From positions 376,929 through 440,928 of the forward strand of contig PTEU01000001.1 in NCBI GenBank assembly GCA_004359425.1: a stretch of 64,000 nucleotides of DNA. The letters run 5' to 3'. The notes beneath the pieces were generated by a model. The model searched no databases. It saw only the letters and a program-made list of their open reading frames with translations, and was not told the DNA's origin. Both the position numbers and the translations under genes were made by a program. Position 1 is the stretch's first letter. The number at the start of each line of letters is the position of its first letter. The DNA is from Ideonella sp. MAG2. Its GTDB lineage: Bacteria > Pseudomonadota > Gammaproteobacteria > Burkholderiales > Burkholderiaceae_C. Positions 50,959 through 59,828 of this stretch are shown in pieces.

Positions 50959-51008
50959 CCGTTCGCCCTGAGCCTGTTGAAGGGCTTCGACGGGCTCAGC
51001 CCGAACGG
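50959..51008. repeat. Imperfect 50-bp palindromic repeat (REP-like)
   Basis: CCGTTCGCCCTGAGCCTGTTGAAG-GG-CTTCGACGGGCTCAGCCCGAACGG, 24-nt arms. Confidence 0.85.
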
Positions 51009-51042
51009 TGGCAAGGCTTCTCGGAGCTGTCATGGTGAAGAG

Positions 51043-51669
51043 TCAGGGCAAGGTCACGGCCACGTTGTGCGGCTCGTTCTGGACCTTGGGAAACTCGGCC
51101 AGCGAGGCCAAAAACATGCCTTGCAGCACGCTGGTGCCCCCTGTGGTGCCGCCATTGCTGCGAGCGCGGGTTTCGTACAGGGCTTCGCCGCTCTTGCGGT
51201 CGCGGATCAGCAGCGCCACTTCGCGCTCATATTCCACCTGCCCCCAGGGCACCCCAAGCCCCCAGCCAAAGCGCGGGAAAGGGCCGCCCATGCGGGTGCC
51301 GATGGTGAGCCGGCCCCAGAGTGGATCGTCCCAGGGCGAGCGCACTTGGCGCGAAACTTTGGCGCCAATCTGCACCATCACGTCGGGCTCGCTGCCTTCA
51401 GCGGCCAGCACAAACCCGGCGCGCTCCAGGGCTTGGGCGGCAGCATCTTCCAAAGACTGTTGGGTCTCGGGCTGTGTGGCCTGGGAAGGCAGGCGCTCAA
51501 AGCGGTAGCTGCCGGGTTTGCGCTCTGCCGCCCAGGTGCCGTAGCTGGCCACTTCTGCACGGAAGGTATTGACCAGCGCACAGCCACCAAGGCTTGCCGC
51601 CAACAACAGCGCTGCCAAGGCGGGGCCACCTTGCAAAGTGCGGCGACGAGCGGGCATGAATTCGGTCAT
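51043..51669 (-). CDS. DUF4136-type lipoprotein
   Basis: Lipobox LGGC; RYERLPSQ.../DVMVQIGAKVSRQV pattern. Confidence 0.75.
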   Translation of the reverse strand: MTEFMPARRRTLQGGPALAALLLAASLGGCALVNTFRAEVASYGTWAAERKPGSYRFERLPSQATQPETQQSLEDAAAQALERAGFVLAAEGSEPDVMVQIGAKVSRQVRSPWDDPLWGRLTIGTRMGGPFPRFGWGLGVPWGQVEYEREVALLIRDRKSGEALYETRARSNGGTTGGTSVLQGMFLASLAEFPKVQNEPHNVAVTLP

Positions 51670-51694
51670 GAAAGTCTCCTGGAGAGGGGCGGAT

Positions 51695-52672
51695 TCAGGG
51701 CTTGGAATCGTCCCACATCAGCCGCACAGCTTGAACTTCTTTACCTGCGCTGGCGGTGGGGGTGGCGCAGCTCTCCTCGTCCTCGTCAAAGGCTTTGTCG
51801 CCCTGTGGGTCGGGGATGCCGGTGGCCTTGATGCTCTCGAATGGGTGCAGCTTGCGGTCCATCATGTGTGAGAGCGTGATGTTGCCCATGGCGCTGAACA
51901 TATTGTCGATGCGCCCCGGGTACTCCTTATCCCATTCGCGGATCATCTTCTTGGTCAGCACGCGCTGCAGGTTCTCTTGGCTGCCGCACAGGCTGCAGGG
52001 GATGATGGGGAACTGACGGTGCTCAGACCAGCGCACCAGATCGTCCTCGGCCACATAAGCCAGCGGGCGGATCACCACGAACTCGCCGTTATCGCTCACC
52101 AGCTTGGGCGGCATGCCCTTCATGCGGCTGCCAAAGAACATATTCATCAGCAGCGTCACCACCATGTCGTCGCGGTGGTGGCCCAGCGCGATCTTGTTGC
52201 AGCCCAGCTCCCGCGCCACACGGTAGAGGATGCCCCGGCGCAGCCGCGAGCACAGGCTGCACATGGTTTTGCCTTCCGGGATGATGTTCTTGACGATGCT
52301 GTAGGTGTCTTGCGTCTCAATGTGAAACGGCACCCCCACTTGTTTCAGGTAATTGGGCAGCACCTCAGCCGGAAAGCCCGGCTGCTTTTGGTCGAGGTTG
52401 ACGGCGATCAGCTCGAACTTGATGGGCGCCCGCTTCTGCAGGTTCATCAAGATGTCCAGCATGCTGTAGCTGTCTTTGCCGCCCGAGAGGCAGACCATGA
52501 CCTTGTCGCCGTCTTCAATCATGTTGAAGTCGGTGATGGCTTGGCCCACCTGCCGGTGCAGGCGCTTGCTGAGCTTGTTGGTCTCGAAGGCGGCCTTCTT
52601 GGCTTGCTTGGCGGCCAGCTCTTCGGCGCTCAAGGGGGCCCTCGTTTCAGGGGTTTGGAGAACGTCGCTCAT
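51695..52672 (-). CDS. ttcA: tRNA 2-thiocytidine biosynthesis protein TtcA
   Basis: [17 protein letters not shown]-loop; [10 protein letters not shown] and CSLCGSQ cysteine motifs. Confidence 0.96.
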   Translation of the reverse strand: MSDVLQTPETRAPLSAEELAAKQAKKAAFETNKLSKRLHRQVGQAITDFNMIEDGDKVMVCLSGGKDSYSMLDILMNLQKRAPIKFELIAVNLDQKQPGFPAEVLPNYLKQVGVPFHIETQDTYSIVKNIIPEGKTMCSLCSRLRRGILYRVARELGCNKIALGHHRDDMVVTLLMNMFFGSRMKGMPPKLVSDNGEFVVIRPLAYVAEDDLVRWSEHRQFPIIPCSLCGSQENLQRVLTKKMIREWDKEYPGRIDNMFSAMGNITLSHMMDRKLHPFESIKATGIPDPQGDKAFDEDEESCATPTASAGKEVQAVRLMWDDSKP

Positions 52673-52682
52673 GGGGGGATCA

Positions 52683-53075
52683 TCAGTCTTTCATGCCGAA
52701 GACTTCCACGCCGACGGCATCGCAGTCGGGGTAGACATCGGGCTTCTCGGTGGACACGCTGGCGGCCCGCACGTTCGGGTGGGCCAGCATCAGGGCCAGC
52801 ACCTCGTCGCACAGGGTTTCTTGCAGGTGGATGTGGCCCTTAGAGACGCGCTCGGCAATGGTGCGGCGGATGAAGTCGTAATCCAGCACTTCTTCCAACT
52901 CATCGACCTTGGGCGTGGAGGTGGCCAGCGGCACGAAGAGGTTCACATTGATCAACACACGCTGCTCGCCCTTCTTCTCGAAGTCGTGCACGCCGATGTT
53001 GATCCACACCTCGTAGTCGCGCAAAAACAGGCGGCGGCAATCGCGCAGGCCAGGGTGAAGCAAAGAGGTCTGCAT
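52683..53075 (-). CDS. folB: Dihydroneopterin aldolase
   Basis: [23 protein letters not shown]. Confidence 0.88.
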   Translation of the reverse strand: MQTSLLHPGLRDCRRLFLRDYEVWINIGVHDFEKKGEQRVLINVNLFVPLATSTPKVDELEEVLDYDFIRRTIAERVSKGHIHLQETLCDEVLALMLAHPNVRAASVSTEKPDVYPDCDAVGVEVFGMKD

Positions 53076-53082
53076 GGTCAGA

Positions 53083-53919
53083 TTAGCCTTGAGGGTTCAA
53101 TGTCTGTTGCGCCAAAAACAGCACGTCGCGCGGCTGCGCAACCAGGTGCTGGCCACCGTCCACCAACAAAGTGGTGCCGGTGATGGCGGGGGATTCGATG
53201 CAAAAGCGAACCGCCCGCGCAATGTCTTGCGGGGTCGACGAGCGCTGCAGCGGGGTCAGTTGGTGGGCGGCGGCAAACTCGGCCTCGTTCATGGGGCCTG
53301 AGACCAGCGTCACCCCCGGCGCCACGCCCACCACGCGCACGGCCGGTGCCAGGGCTTGGGCCAGCAGCACCGTGGCCTCGCGCAGCGCAGCCTTGGAGAG
53401 CGTGTACGAAAAATAGTCTGGGTTGGGGTTCCAGAGCTTTTGGTCCAACAGGTTGACCACGCAAGCCTGGCCCCCGCGCTCGGCCACATGCTGGGCCAAG
53501 GCTTGGGCCAGCATCACCGGGGCCACGGTGTTGACCTGCCAGTGCGCGCGCAGGGCCTCGGGGGTCGGTGCCTGAGGGCTGGCGGGGCCGGGGGCGTCAT
53601 AGTCAAAGCGCGAGGCGTTGTTCACCAGCGCATCCACCCGCCCCAGCGCAGCCACCGCACGCGGCAGCAGCTCGGCGCAGGCGCTGTCGTCGCCCAAGTC
53701 GGCCGCCAGCACGGCCACGCGCGCCCCCAGGGCCTGCAGTTGGGCCACGGCGTCTTGCACGGCGGCAGCGGCCTCACCGTCTTGGCGCCGCACATGCAGC
53801 GCCAGGTCGTGGCCGGCAGCGGCCAGCTCGCAGGCAATGGCCAGGCCAATGCGCCGCGCACCGCCCGTCACCAGGGTGACGGGGCGCTGTGGCGCGGGGG
53901 AGGGGGTGTGGAGGGGCAC
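53083..53919 (-). CDS. Short-chain dehydrogenase/reductase (FolM-like)
   Basis: VTGGARRIGLAIACELAAAGHD; YTLSKAAL; adjacent to folB. Confidence 0.9.
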   Translation of the reverse strand: MPLHTPSPAPQRPVTLVTGGARRIGLAIACELAAAGHDLALHVRRQDGEAAAAVQDAVAQLQALGARVAVLAADLGDDSACAELLPRAVAALGRVDALVNNASRFDYDAPGPASPQAPTPEALRAHWQVNTVAPVMLAQALAQHVAERGGQACVVNLLDQKLWNPNPDYFSYTLSKAALREATVLLAQALAPAVRVVGVAPGVTLVSGPMNEAEFAAAHQLTPLQRSSTPQDIARAVRFCIESPAITGTTLLVDGGQHLVAQPRDVLFLAQQTLNPQG

Positions 53920-53936
53920 GAACCTACAATCCGAGA

Positions 53937-55199
53937 ATGCAAAAAATGCCGTCGTCTACACCTGCTGACGCAGCAGGTGACGAACCCCACAGTTTAAATG
54001 GCCGCCCTGACACGGGCGTACTCGCCGAATTGAGCGCCCAGATTCGTGGGGCCATTGCCGGCAACGGCGGCTGGCTGCCCTTTGACCAGTTCATGGGCCT
54101 GGCCTTGTACGCCCCTGGCCTGGGCTACTACAGCAACAGCAGCCGCAAGTTTGGGCTGATGCCGTACAAGAAAGCGACGGGCCGCCCCGAGCTTTCTGGC
54201 GCCCCCTCGGGGGGCCGGGATGGGCAAAGCCCAGAACAAGGGGGCTTGTTCAGCGGCAGTGATTTCGTCACAGCACCCGAGCTCTCGCCGCTCTTCGGCC
54301 AAGCCCTGGCCCAACAGGTGGCGCAGGCGCTGCAAGCCACCGGCACGCAAGAAGTGTTCGAGTTTGGCGCGGGCTCCGGCGCCTTGGCCGAGCAGGTGAT
54401 CAGCAGCTTGGACGCCGCAGGCCAGCCCCTGGTGCGCTACACCATCATCGACCTGTCCGGCGAGCTGCGCGAGCGCCAAGCCCTGCGCCTGGCCCGTTTT
54501 GGCGAGCGCGTGCAGTGGGCCCACACCTGGCCCGCCGCCATGCGCGGCGTGGTGTTGGGCAACGAGGTGTTGGACGCCATGCCGGTGAACCTGCTGCACT
54601 TCGACGGCCAGCAGTGGCTGGAGCGCGGCGTGGTGTGGGACGAGCGCACCCAGGCCTTTGCCCATGCCGACCGGCCCACGGACCTGCGCCCGTCACTGGA
54701 AGACCTGAGCGGCTTTGTGCCGGGCACCACCACCGAGATCCACCCCCAGGCCGAGGCCTTCATCCGCAGCTTGGCCGAGCACCTGCAACACGGCGTGGCC
54801 CTGTTTCTGGACTACGGCTTCCCCGAGGCCGAGTACTACCACCCCCAGCGCATTGGCGGCACCTTGATGTGCCACCAAGCCCATGTCGCCGACGCCGACC
54901 CGCTGGTGAGCGTGGGCCTGAAAGACATCACCGCCCACGTCAACTTCACTGGCATTGCGCTGGCCGCCCAAGATGCAGGGATGCAGATCCTGGGCTACAC
55001 CAGCCAGGCCCGCTTCTTGATGAACTGCGGCCTCATGCCCCTGCTGGGCGCGGCCAGCGTGCAAGAGCGCGCCATGGCGCAAAAGCTGATCACCGAGCAT
55101 GAGATGGGCGAGCTTTTCAAAGTGATCGCCCTGGCCTCCGCTGATGTCACCTTGGACCCTGTGGGCTTTGCGGCGGGTGACCGGACGCATCGTTTGTGA
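53937..55199 (+). CDS. SAM-dependent methyltransferase, MidA/NDUFAF7 family
   Basis: GSDFVTAPELSPLFGQALAQQV, EFGAGSGALAEQVI. Confidence 0.93.
   Translation: MQKMPSSTPADAAGDEPHSLNGRPDTGVLAELSAQIRGAIAGNGGWLPFDQFMGLALYAPGLGYYSNSSRKFGLMPYKKATGRPELSGAPSGGRDGQSPEQGGLFSGSDFVTAPELSPLFGQALAQQVAQALQATGTQEVFEFGAGSGALAEQVISSLDAAGQPLVRYTIIDLSGELRERQALRLARFGERVQWAHTWPAAMRGVVLGNEVLDAMPVNLLHFDGQQWLERGVVWDERTQAFAHADRPTDLRPSLEDLSGFVPGTTTEIHPQAEAFIRSLAEHLQHGVALFLDYGFPEAEYYHPQRIGGTLMCHQAHVADADPLVSVGLKDITAHVNFTGIALAAQDAGMQILGYTSQARFLMNCGLMPLLGAASVQERAMAQKLITEHEMGELFKVIALASADVTLDPVGFAAGDRTHRL
54198..54246 (-). repeat. Double-hairpin GC-rich repeat (copy 3, opposite orientation) inside the MidA-family CDS
   Basis: Minus strand: CCCCCTTGTT-CTGGGCTTTGCCCA-TCCCGG-CCCCCCGAGGGGGCGCC, closely matching copy 2. 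Confidence 0.7.
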
Positions 55200-55328
55200 C
55201 CAACATTGCAGGGGTTTTCCACGGCGGAAGGCCGGTGGCTTGCATGAAAGAATTCCCACCGCTGTGGCAGCCTCGTGCTGTGACAACGGCACGTTTTCTG
55301 ACTAAAGAGTTTCACGAGGAGTGAGGAC

Positions 55329-56018
55329 ATGAGTTTTCGAGTATTTGCGGTGATTGGCGTTCTTTTGGCCTTGGGAGGCTGTGTAGCACCACCCCAGTTG
55401 CCCGTGCCTTTGGCAGCGACTGCGGTGGGTGGGGCCGCCGGCAAAGTGGGGGTGGCACTCAACATCGTTGAAAAGGCGGATACATATTTCCCGGGTGCCG
55501 ACTGCTTGCTTTGCTACGGCTTAGCCAGTGCTGCGAATTCAACTTTGACGGCCTATGTCGTCAAGCAACCCATCGACGATGTGGTTCAGTTTCAAGCGGA
55601 TGTCGTCACGGCGCTCGGCAAAAAGCAAACCAGTGTGGTGGCCTTGCCGAGAACTTGGAAGATCGACACCTATCCCAAGTTGAGCTCCACTCAACCCAAT
55701 GCGGCGGTGTATGACTTCAGTGCCTTGAAGAAGACCGATGGCCTGGACCGTTTGCTGGTGATCAATGTGACATCCCTTGGCGTGGAGCGCACCTATGCCT
55801 CCTACATCCCCACCAGTGAACCCAAGGCCTTTGTGTTGGGGTCGGCCTATATGGTCAATCTCACCAGCAATCAGTATGAGTGGTTCGAGCCCATCGCTGT
55901 TCGTCGAGCAGCCGATGGCAAGTGGGATGAACCGCCCAATTTCCCAGGTCTGACCAACGCCTTGGTGCAGGCCATTGAGTCCGCCCGGACCTTGATCCTC
56001 AAGCCCTTCGCTAAGTAA
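55329..56018 (+). CDS. Uncharacterised lipoprotein
   Basis: Signal peptide with lipobox LGGC. Confidence 0.7.
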   Translation: MSFRVFAVIGVLLALGGCVAPPQLPVPLAATAVGGAAGKVGVALNIVEKADTYFPGADCLLCYGLASAANSTLTAYVVKQPIDDVVQFQADVVTALGKKQTSVVALPRTWKIDTYPKLSSTQPNAAVYDFSALKKTDGLDRLLVINVTSLGVERTYASYIPTSEPKAFVLGSAYMVNLTSNQYEWFEPIAVRRAADGKWDEPPNFPGLTNALVQAIESARTLILKPFAK

Positions 56019-56947
56019 TGCGGGCGCTTTCTTCCATGGCTTGGCGATGGATGGGGGCCTGCTTTGCCGCGCTGATGGTGGCGCAGCCCAGCGCCTTTGC
56101 GCAGGCTGAAAAGCCGGTGCCCTTGACCACTGCGATGCCGGAATTGACTCCCGGCGAGTGGGGGTGGCGTGTAGAGCAGCCGACCAGTGCCTTGTTTCGA
56201 GGCGCTGTGAATCGAGACGCCGCAGGTGGTGGTGCTGTCGGCATGCTGTACCCAGGGGGGCATGCATTGGTGGCCCTGGCGGCCATCTTGACCCATGCCG
56301 CCATCAATTCAGCCGCACGAGAGGCCGAGGATAAAAAGCTGCGCGAAGACGCTGACAAGGTGTTGGACCCTTTGCGAGAGGTGCTGAGCGACGTGACGGT
56401 GGCTACCTTGGATCAAGGGGTCAAGCAACACGTTCAGGGTTCAGCGCTACTCCAGGGGCATGGACCGAGCGAGGCTTCGAGACGGTGGACGGCTGAATTG
56501 GTGCCCACCTTGACGCTGGCGCAGTCGGCGCGATCCTGGATGCTGGATGTCCAAGTCAATCTTTGGAACGAACCTCGTGCGACCGAACCTTATGCGATCC
56601 GTGTCGTTCGAGTGATTTCGGACCCGGTGTCTGCAGAGCAAGCCATCGAGTATTGGCGAGCAGACGGTGGGGTGAACCTGAAGCGCGTTGTAGCCGGATT
56701 GATGGCGGAGGCCTTGGACCTGAGTCTCTCAGATCGCGCCCCACAACCGAACGCACCCCAGCGGACGGTTCGGTTTCTAGATGGCGTTGACGAAAAAGTG
56801 GAACGCGCTGCGGTGCTTGCAAAAGCCTGCGGGCGAGTGCAATTCAGAAGCCTACGGGAATGGTTGGTTTCAGCGCCATTGCCCAATGCAGAAATTGCGG
56901 ACGCTGAGGCCCCAGCGTGCTTGGTGGCCAAGAAGCGTTTTCAGTGA
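56018..56947 (+). CDS. Uncharacterised exported protein, coupled to upstream lipoprotein
   Basis: Start overlaps upstream stop (TAATG); N-terminal signal peptide ending AFAQA. Confidence 0.65.
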   Translation: MRALSSMAWRWMGACFAALMVAQPSAFAQAEKPVPLTTAMPELTPGEWGWRVEQPTSALFRGAVNRDAAGGGAVGMLYPGGHALVALAAILTHAAINSAAREAEDKKLREDADKVLDPLREVLSDVTVATLDQGVKQHVQGSALLQGHGPSEASRRWTAELVPTLTLAQSARSWMLDVQVNLWNEPRATEPYAIRVVRVISDPVSAEQAIEYWRADGGVNLKRVVAGLMAEALDLSLSDRAPQPNAPQRTVRFLDGVDEKVERAAVLAKACGRVQFRSLREWLVSAPLPNAEIADAEAPACLVAKKRFQ

Positions 56948-56993
56948 GCCGCAAAGAAATTCTTGGACGTGCCGTTTTTCATAGAGGTACGTC

Positions 56994-57185
56994 GTGCGCT
57001 GGCTGATCGTTTTTTTGTTGGCGTTTCTGATCTTCAACCGCCTAGGCACTTGGCTCGGCCGCATCGGCCTGGGCCGCCTGCCGGGCGACGTGCGCTTCAC
57101 GCTCTTCGGGCGCGAAATATTTCTGCCCTTCGCCAGCAGCATCGTGCTGTCGGTGCTGGCGGCGGGGATCAGTTATTTGATCTGA
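56994..57185 (+). CDS. DUF2905 membrane protein
   Basis: RLGRLPGDVRF-like motif (GLGRLPGDVRFTLFG), two TM helices; GTG start. Confidence 0.85.
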   Translation: MRWLIVFLLAFLIFNRLGTWLGRIGLGRLPGDVRFTLFGREIFLPFASSIVLSVLAAGISYLI

Positions 57186-57189
57186 GACC

Positions 57190-58512
57190 CTAAGGCGATG
57201 TGCGGAACTCAGCGCGCCCCCAGCGGATGCGCAGCAGCGCGGCCAGAGTGGCGCTGATCCCTGCGGCTACTAGGCACCACCACCCCGTGGGGTCGTGTGC
57301 TTCGCTGATGGCGACAAGCAGCATGCTGAGGAGTGTGACGAACACCGGCAGTGGCGCAAAGTTCAGACGGTTGGAATGGGTGGAAGCAATGTAGAGCCAC
57401 ATATGCGCCGAGAAGACTGCGGCCAGCCCAGTCCACAGCATGAGGGCAGGCAGGTCATTCCAGCGGAAATCGGCGTAAAACACCGCGAACAAGCTCAGCA
57501 AGACATTGACGAGTAGCCAGCGTTTGAGGGCCTCCGCGCCTGTTAGGCGCATCAACTGCAGGCTAGTGTTCGGTCGCCGCAGCCCTCCCGGCACCAGCCA
57601 CGCGCGGGGCGCGATCTTCCAACCCATGGCAGCGCCGCCTGAGCCACCGGCCCATGGCATGCAGAAGGATGTGATGACCCAGGCGGCGGTCCAGATCATG
57701 CCCTTAGAGAATGTGTTCTCTTGCAGGGAATCTATGGGGTGGAACAGCAGAATGGCCAAGCCCATGACAGTCAAGGCCATCCACCAACGCTGATGCGGCT
57801 CTGTTCGAAGGTGCACTAGACCATGCAGCAAAGAGGCCTTCACGAAACCTTTCGGCGGTGAAGGTGTATAGGCGGCTAAACCAAGGCCAGGGCCCGGCGC
57901 ACAGGGTACCGGCGTGCGGCCTGCTTGGATCAAATGCAATCGCGTGCGCGTCCAAACCCATGCTGCTCCGATCGTGAAGAGGCCGCTGATGACGAGCATG
58001 AGCGGCGTGCCGATTTGAAGCGCTTGAAGTCGTTGCCAAGTGCCTTCCTTAAGGAACTGTGGAACCATGACTGGAAGTACCAAAATGAAGGCGGCATGCT
58101 TGCGCGGCCAAGCGATGCTCAAGCCGAGGGTAACGCCCAGCATCAACAGGGCGGTGTGCCACCACCACACCCACAGGCCCTCATTGGTCTGGGTCAGTAC
58201 CGAGGCAGGGACGACCAAGGCCAGCCACCAAAACGCGATGAGCACTGCAAGCCAATGGTTCAGATTCACCCTGGCCCAGTGTTGTGTCTCTGGACGTCTT
58301 ATAGCGAGCCCAAGATGGTTGCCGAGCAACGCACACTGAAGGAAAGGTCCGAAGAGAATCATCAGACTGACTCTGAGATCGATAGACGGGGCGGGCGTTG
58401 TTTGCAGGCCTAGAGCCCAAAGCGCTACCGCTGGGCACAACCCGATGAACAACGCTCCCACATGTCCCACCTTCGCCCCGCGCCACAGGGTCAGTGCCAG
58501 CCCCGGCCTCAT
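57190..58512 (-). CDS. Multi-TM membrane protein, probable ABC permease
   Basis: Hydrophobic, overlaps downstream end of ABC ATPase gene. Confidence 0.7.
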   Translation of the reverse strand: MRPGLALTLWRGAKVGHVGALFIGLCPAVALWALGLQTTPAPSIDLRVSLMILFGPFLQCALLGNHLGLAIRRPETQHWARVNLNHWLAVLIAFWWLALVVPASVLTQTNEGLWVWWWHTALLMLGVTLGLSIAWPRKHAAFILVLPVMVPQFLKEGTWQRLQALQIGTPLMLVISGLFTIGAAWVWTRTRLHLIQAGRTPVPCAPGPGLGLAAYTPSPPKGFVKASLLHGLVHLRTEPHQRWWMALTVMGLAILLFHPIDSLQENTFSKGMIWTAAWVITSFCMPWAGGSGGAAMGWKIAPRAWLVPGGLRRPNTSLQLMRLTGAEALKRWLLVNVLLSLFAVFYADFRWNDLPALMLWTGLAAVFSAHMWLYIASTHSNRLNFAPLPVFVTLLSMLLVAISEAHDPTGWWCLVAAGISATLAALLRIRWGRAEFRTSP

Positions 58513-59228
58513 GCTTGGGCCTCGCTGACGAACAGGTCTTCCAGCGCTTGGTGGCGCTGCTCCTGCAGCTCATCCCACGGCGCGTTGAGCACCACTTGGC
58601 CGTCCTTGAGCATCACCAAGTGGGTGATCACGCGCTCCAGGTCGCTGAGCAGGTGGCTAGAGATCACGACGGTGCGCGGCGTGGCCCGCTCGGCGTCTGT
58701 CTCAAACAGCACTCGCATGAAGTCTCGGCGGGCCAAAGGGTCGAGGTTGGAGACGGGTTCGTCCAGCAGCAGCACATCGGGGTCATGCGCCAGGGCCAGC
58801 ACGATCTCCAGCTTTTGCTGGTCGCCTCCACTCAGCGCCGCCACCTTGGTGGCCTCGCTCAAGGCCAGGCGTTGGCAGAGTTGGCGGGCGCGTTCAGGTG
58901 TCCACCGCGCATAAAAGCTGCCGATGTACTCGATGTGTTGCCACACCGTCAGCCAGGGCAGCAGGTCGGGAGCCTGCCCCGCAAAGCCCAGCCGCTCGCG
59001 CACGGCGTCACTCAAGTCCATGCTGTCGCAACCCAGCACCGAGGCTTGCCCGCTGCTCGGTGGCGTGAGCCCGGCCCAACAGCGCAGCAAGCTGCTTTTG
59101 CCCGCCCCATTGCGGCCCACCAGGCCGACGACCGCTCCTGTGGGGATGTCCAGTGAGGTGGGCTGCAAGACGGTGTGCGAGCCGTAGCTCAGGCAAAGCT
59201 GATGCAGAGAAAGTGCAGAGCGGTTCAT
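58509..59228 (-). CDS. ABC transporter ATP-binding protein
   Basis: GRNGAGKSSLL Walker A; LSGGDQQKLEIVLALAHDPDVLLLDEP. Confidence 0.95.
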   Translation of the reverse strand: MNRSALSLHQLCLSYGSHTVLQPTSLDIPTGAVVGLVGRNGAGKSSLLRCWAGLTPPSSGQASVLGCDSMDLSDAVRERLGFAGQAPDLLPWLTVWQHIEYIGSFYARWTPERARQLCQRLALSEATKVAALSGGDQQKLEIVLALAHDPDVLLLDEPVSNLDPLARRDFMRVLFETDAERATPRTVVISSHLLSDLERVITHLVMLKDGQVVLNAPWDELQEQRHQALEDLFVSEAQA

Positions 59229-59279
59229 GTCAGTCGGTGTTCTGTCCGGTGGGGTCGTGGGAGGGCGTGATGTGTCTGC

Positions 59280-59684
59280 TCAAGACGCTGTCTCGTGAGC
59301 GTTGTGGGCTGCGTGCAGCGCTTGCTCAAACGCCGCCAGGGCTTCTTCTGGCGAGAGGCCCAGTTGCTGGGCTTGCCGCGCGGCGGCTTCAAGCGTGGGC
59401 ATCAGCAGCGCGGTGCGTTGGTCGGCTTGAGCTTGGCTTTGGTCGGCCACCACCATGCCCATGCCACGCCGTCGTGCCAGCAGGCCTTCAGCCTCCAGTT
59501 GGCTGTAGGCCTTGGAGACGGTCATGGGGTTGATGGCATGGGTCAGAGCCACGGCGCGCACGCTGGGCAGCTCGTGGCCTGCGGGCCAGTGGCCCCCGGC
59601 GATGTAGCGACGTACCTGGTCCACGATCTGGCGGTAGATCGGGGTTGGGTCGCTGGGTGTGACGGCAAAGTCCATTGGCTGCAT
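59280..59684 (-). CDS. GntR-family regulator (YtrA-type)
   Basis: PIYRQIVDQVRRYIAGGHWPAGHELPSVRAVA...NPMTVSKAYSQLEAEGLL. Confidence 0.94.
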   Translation of the reverse strand: MQPMDFAVTPSDPTPIYRQIVDQVRRYIAGGHWPAGHELPSVRAVALTHAINPMTVSKAYSQLEAEGLLARRRGMGMVVADQSQAQADQRTALLMPTLEAAARQAQQLGLSPEEALAAFEQALHAAHNAHETAS

Positions 59685-59686
59685 TG

Positions 59687-59708
59687 GTGTATTAATTCAA
59701 TAATACAC
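59687..59708. promoter_or_regulatory. Perfect inverted repeat, probable GntR operator
   Basis: GTGTATTA-ATTCAA-TAATACAC immediately upstream of gntR gene. Confidence 0.75.
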
Positions 59709-59828
59709 ATGCTGTGCCATACCAGTCAACGGGACCTTTGTCAGGAGTTGAGCAATTCGTTGAGCGCTTCGCCCAAAGGCTCCAACGGTACGACGGGGCA
59801 GAGCACATGGCTCTAGCCGTGCGGGGAA

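Noticed and set aside
49582-51831. 749-aa plus-strand ORF
   Set aside because: Antisense to glmU and the DUF4136 gene; Ala/Gly/His-rich composition typical of antisense frames in GC-rich DNA
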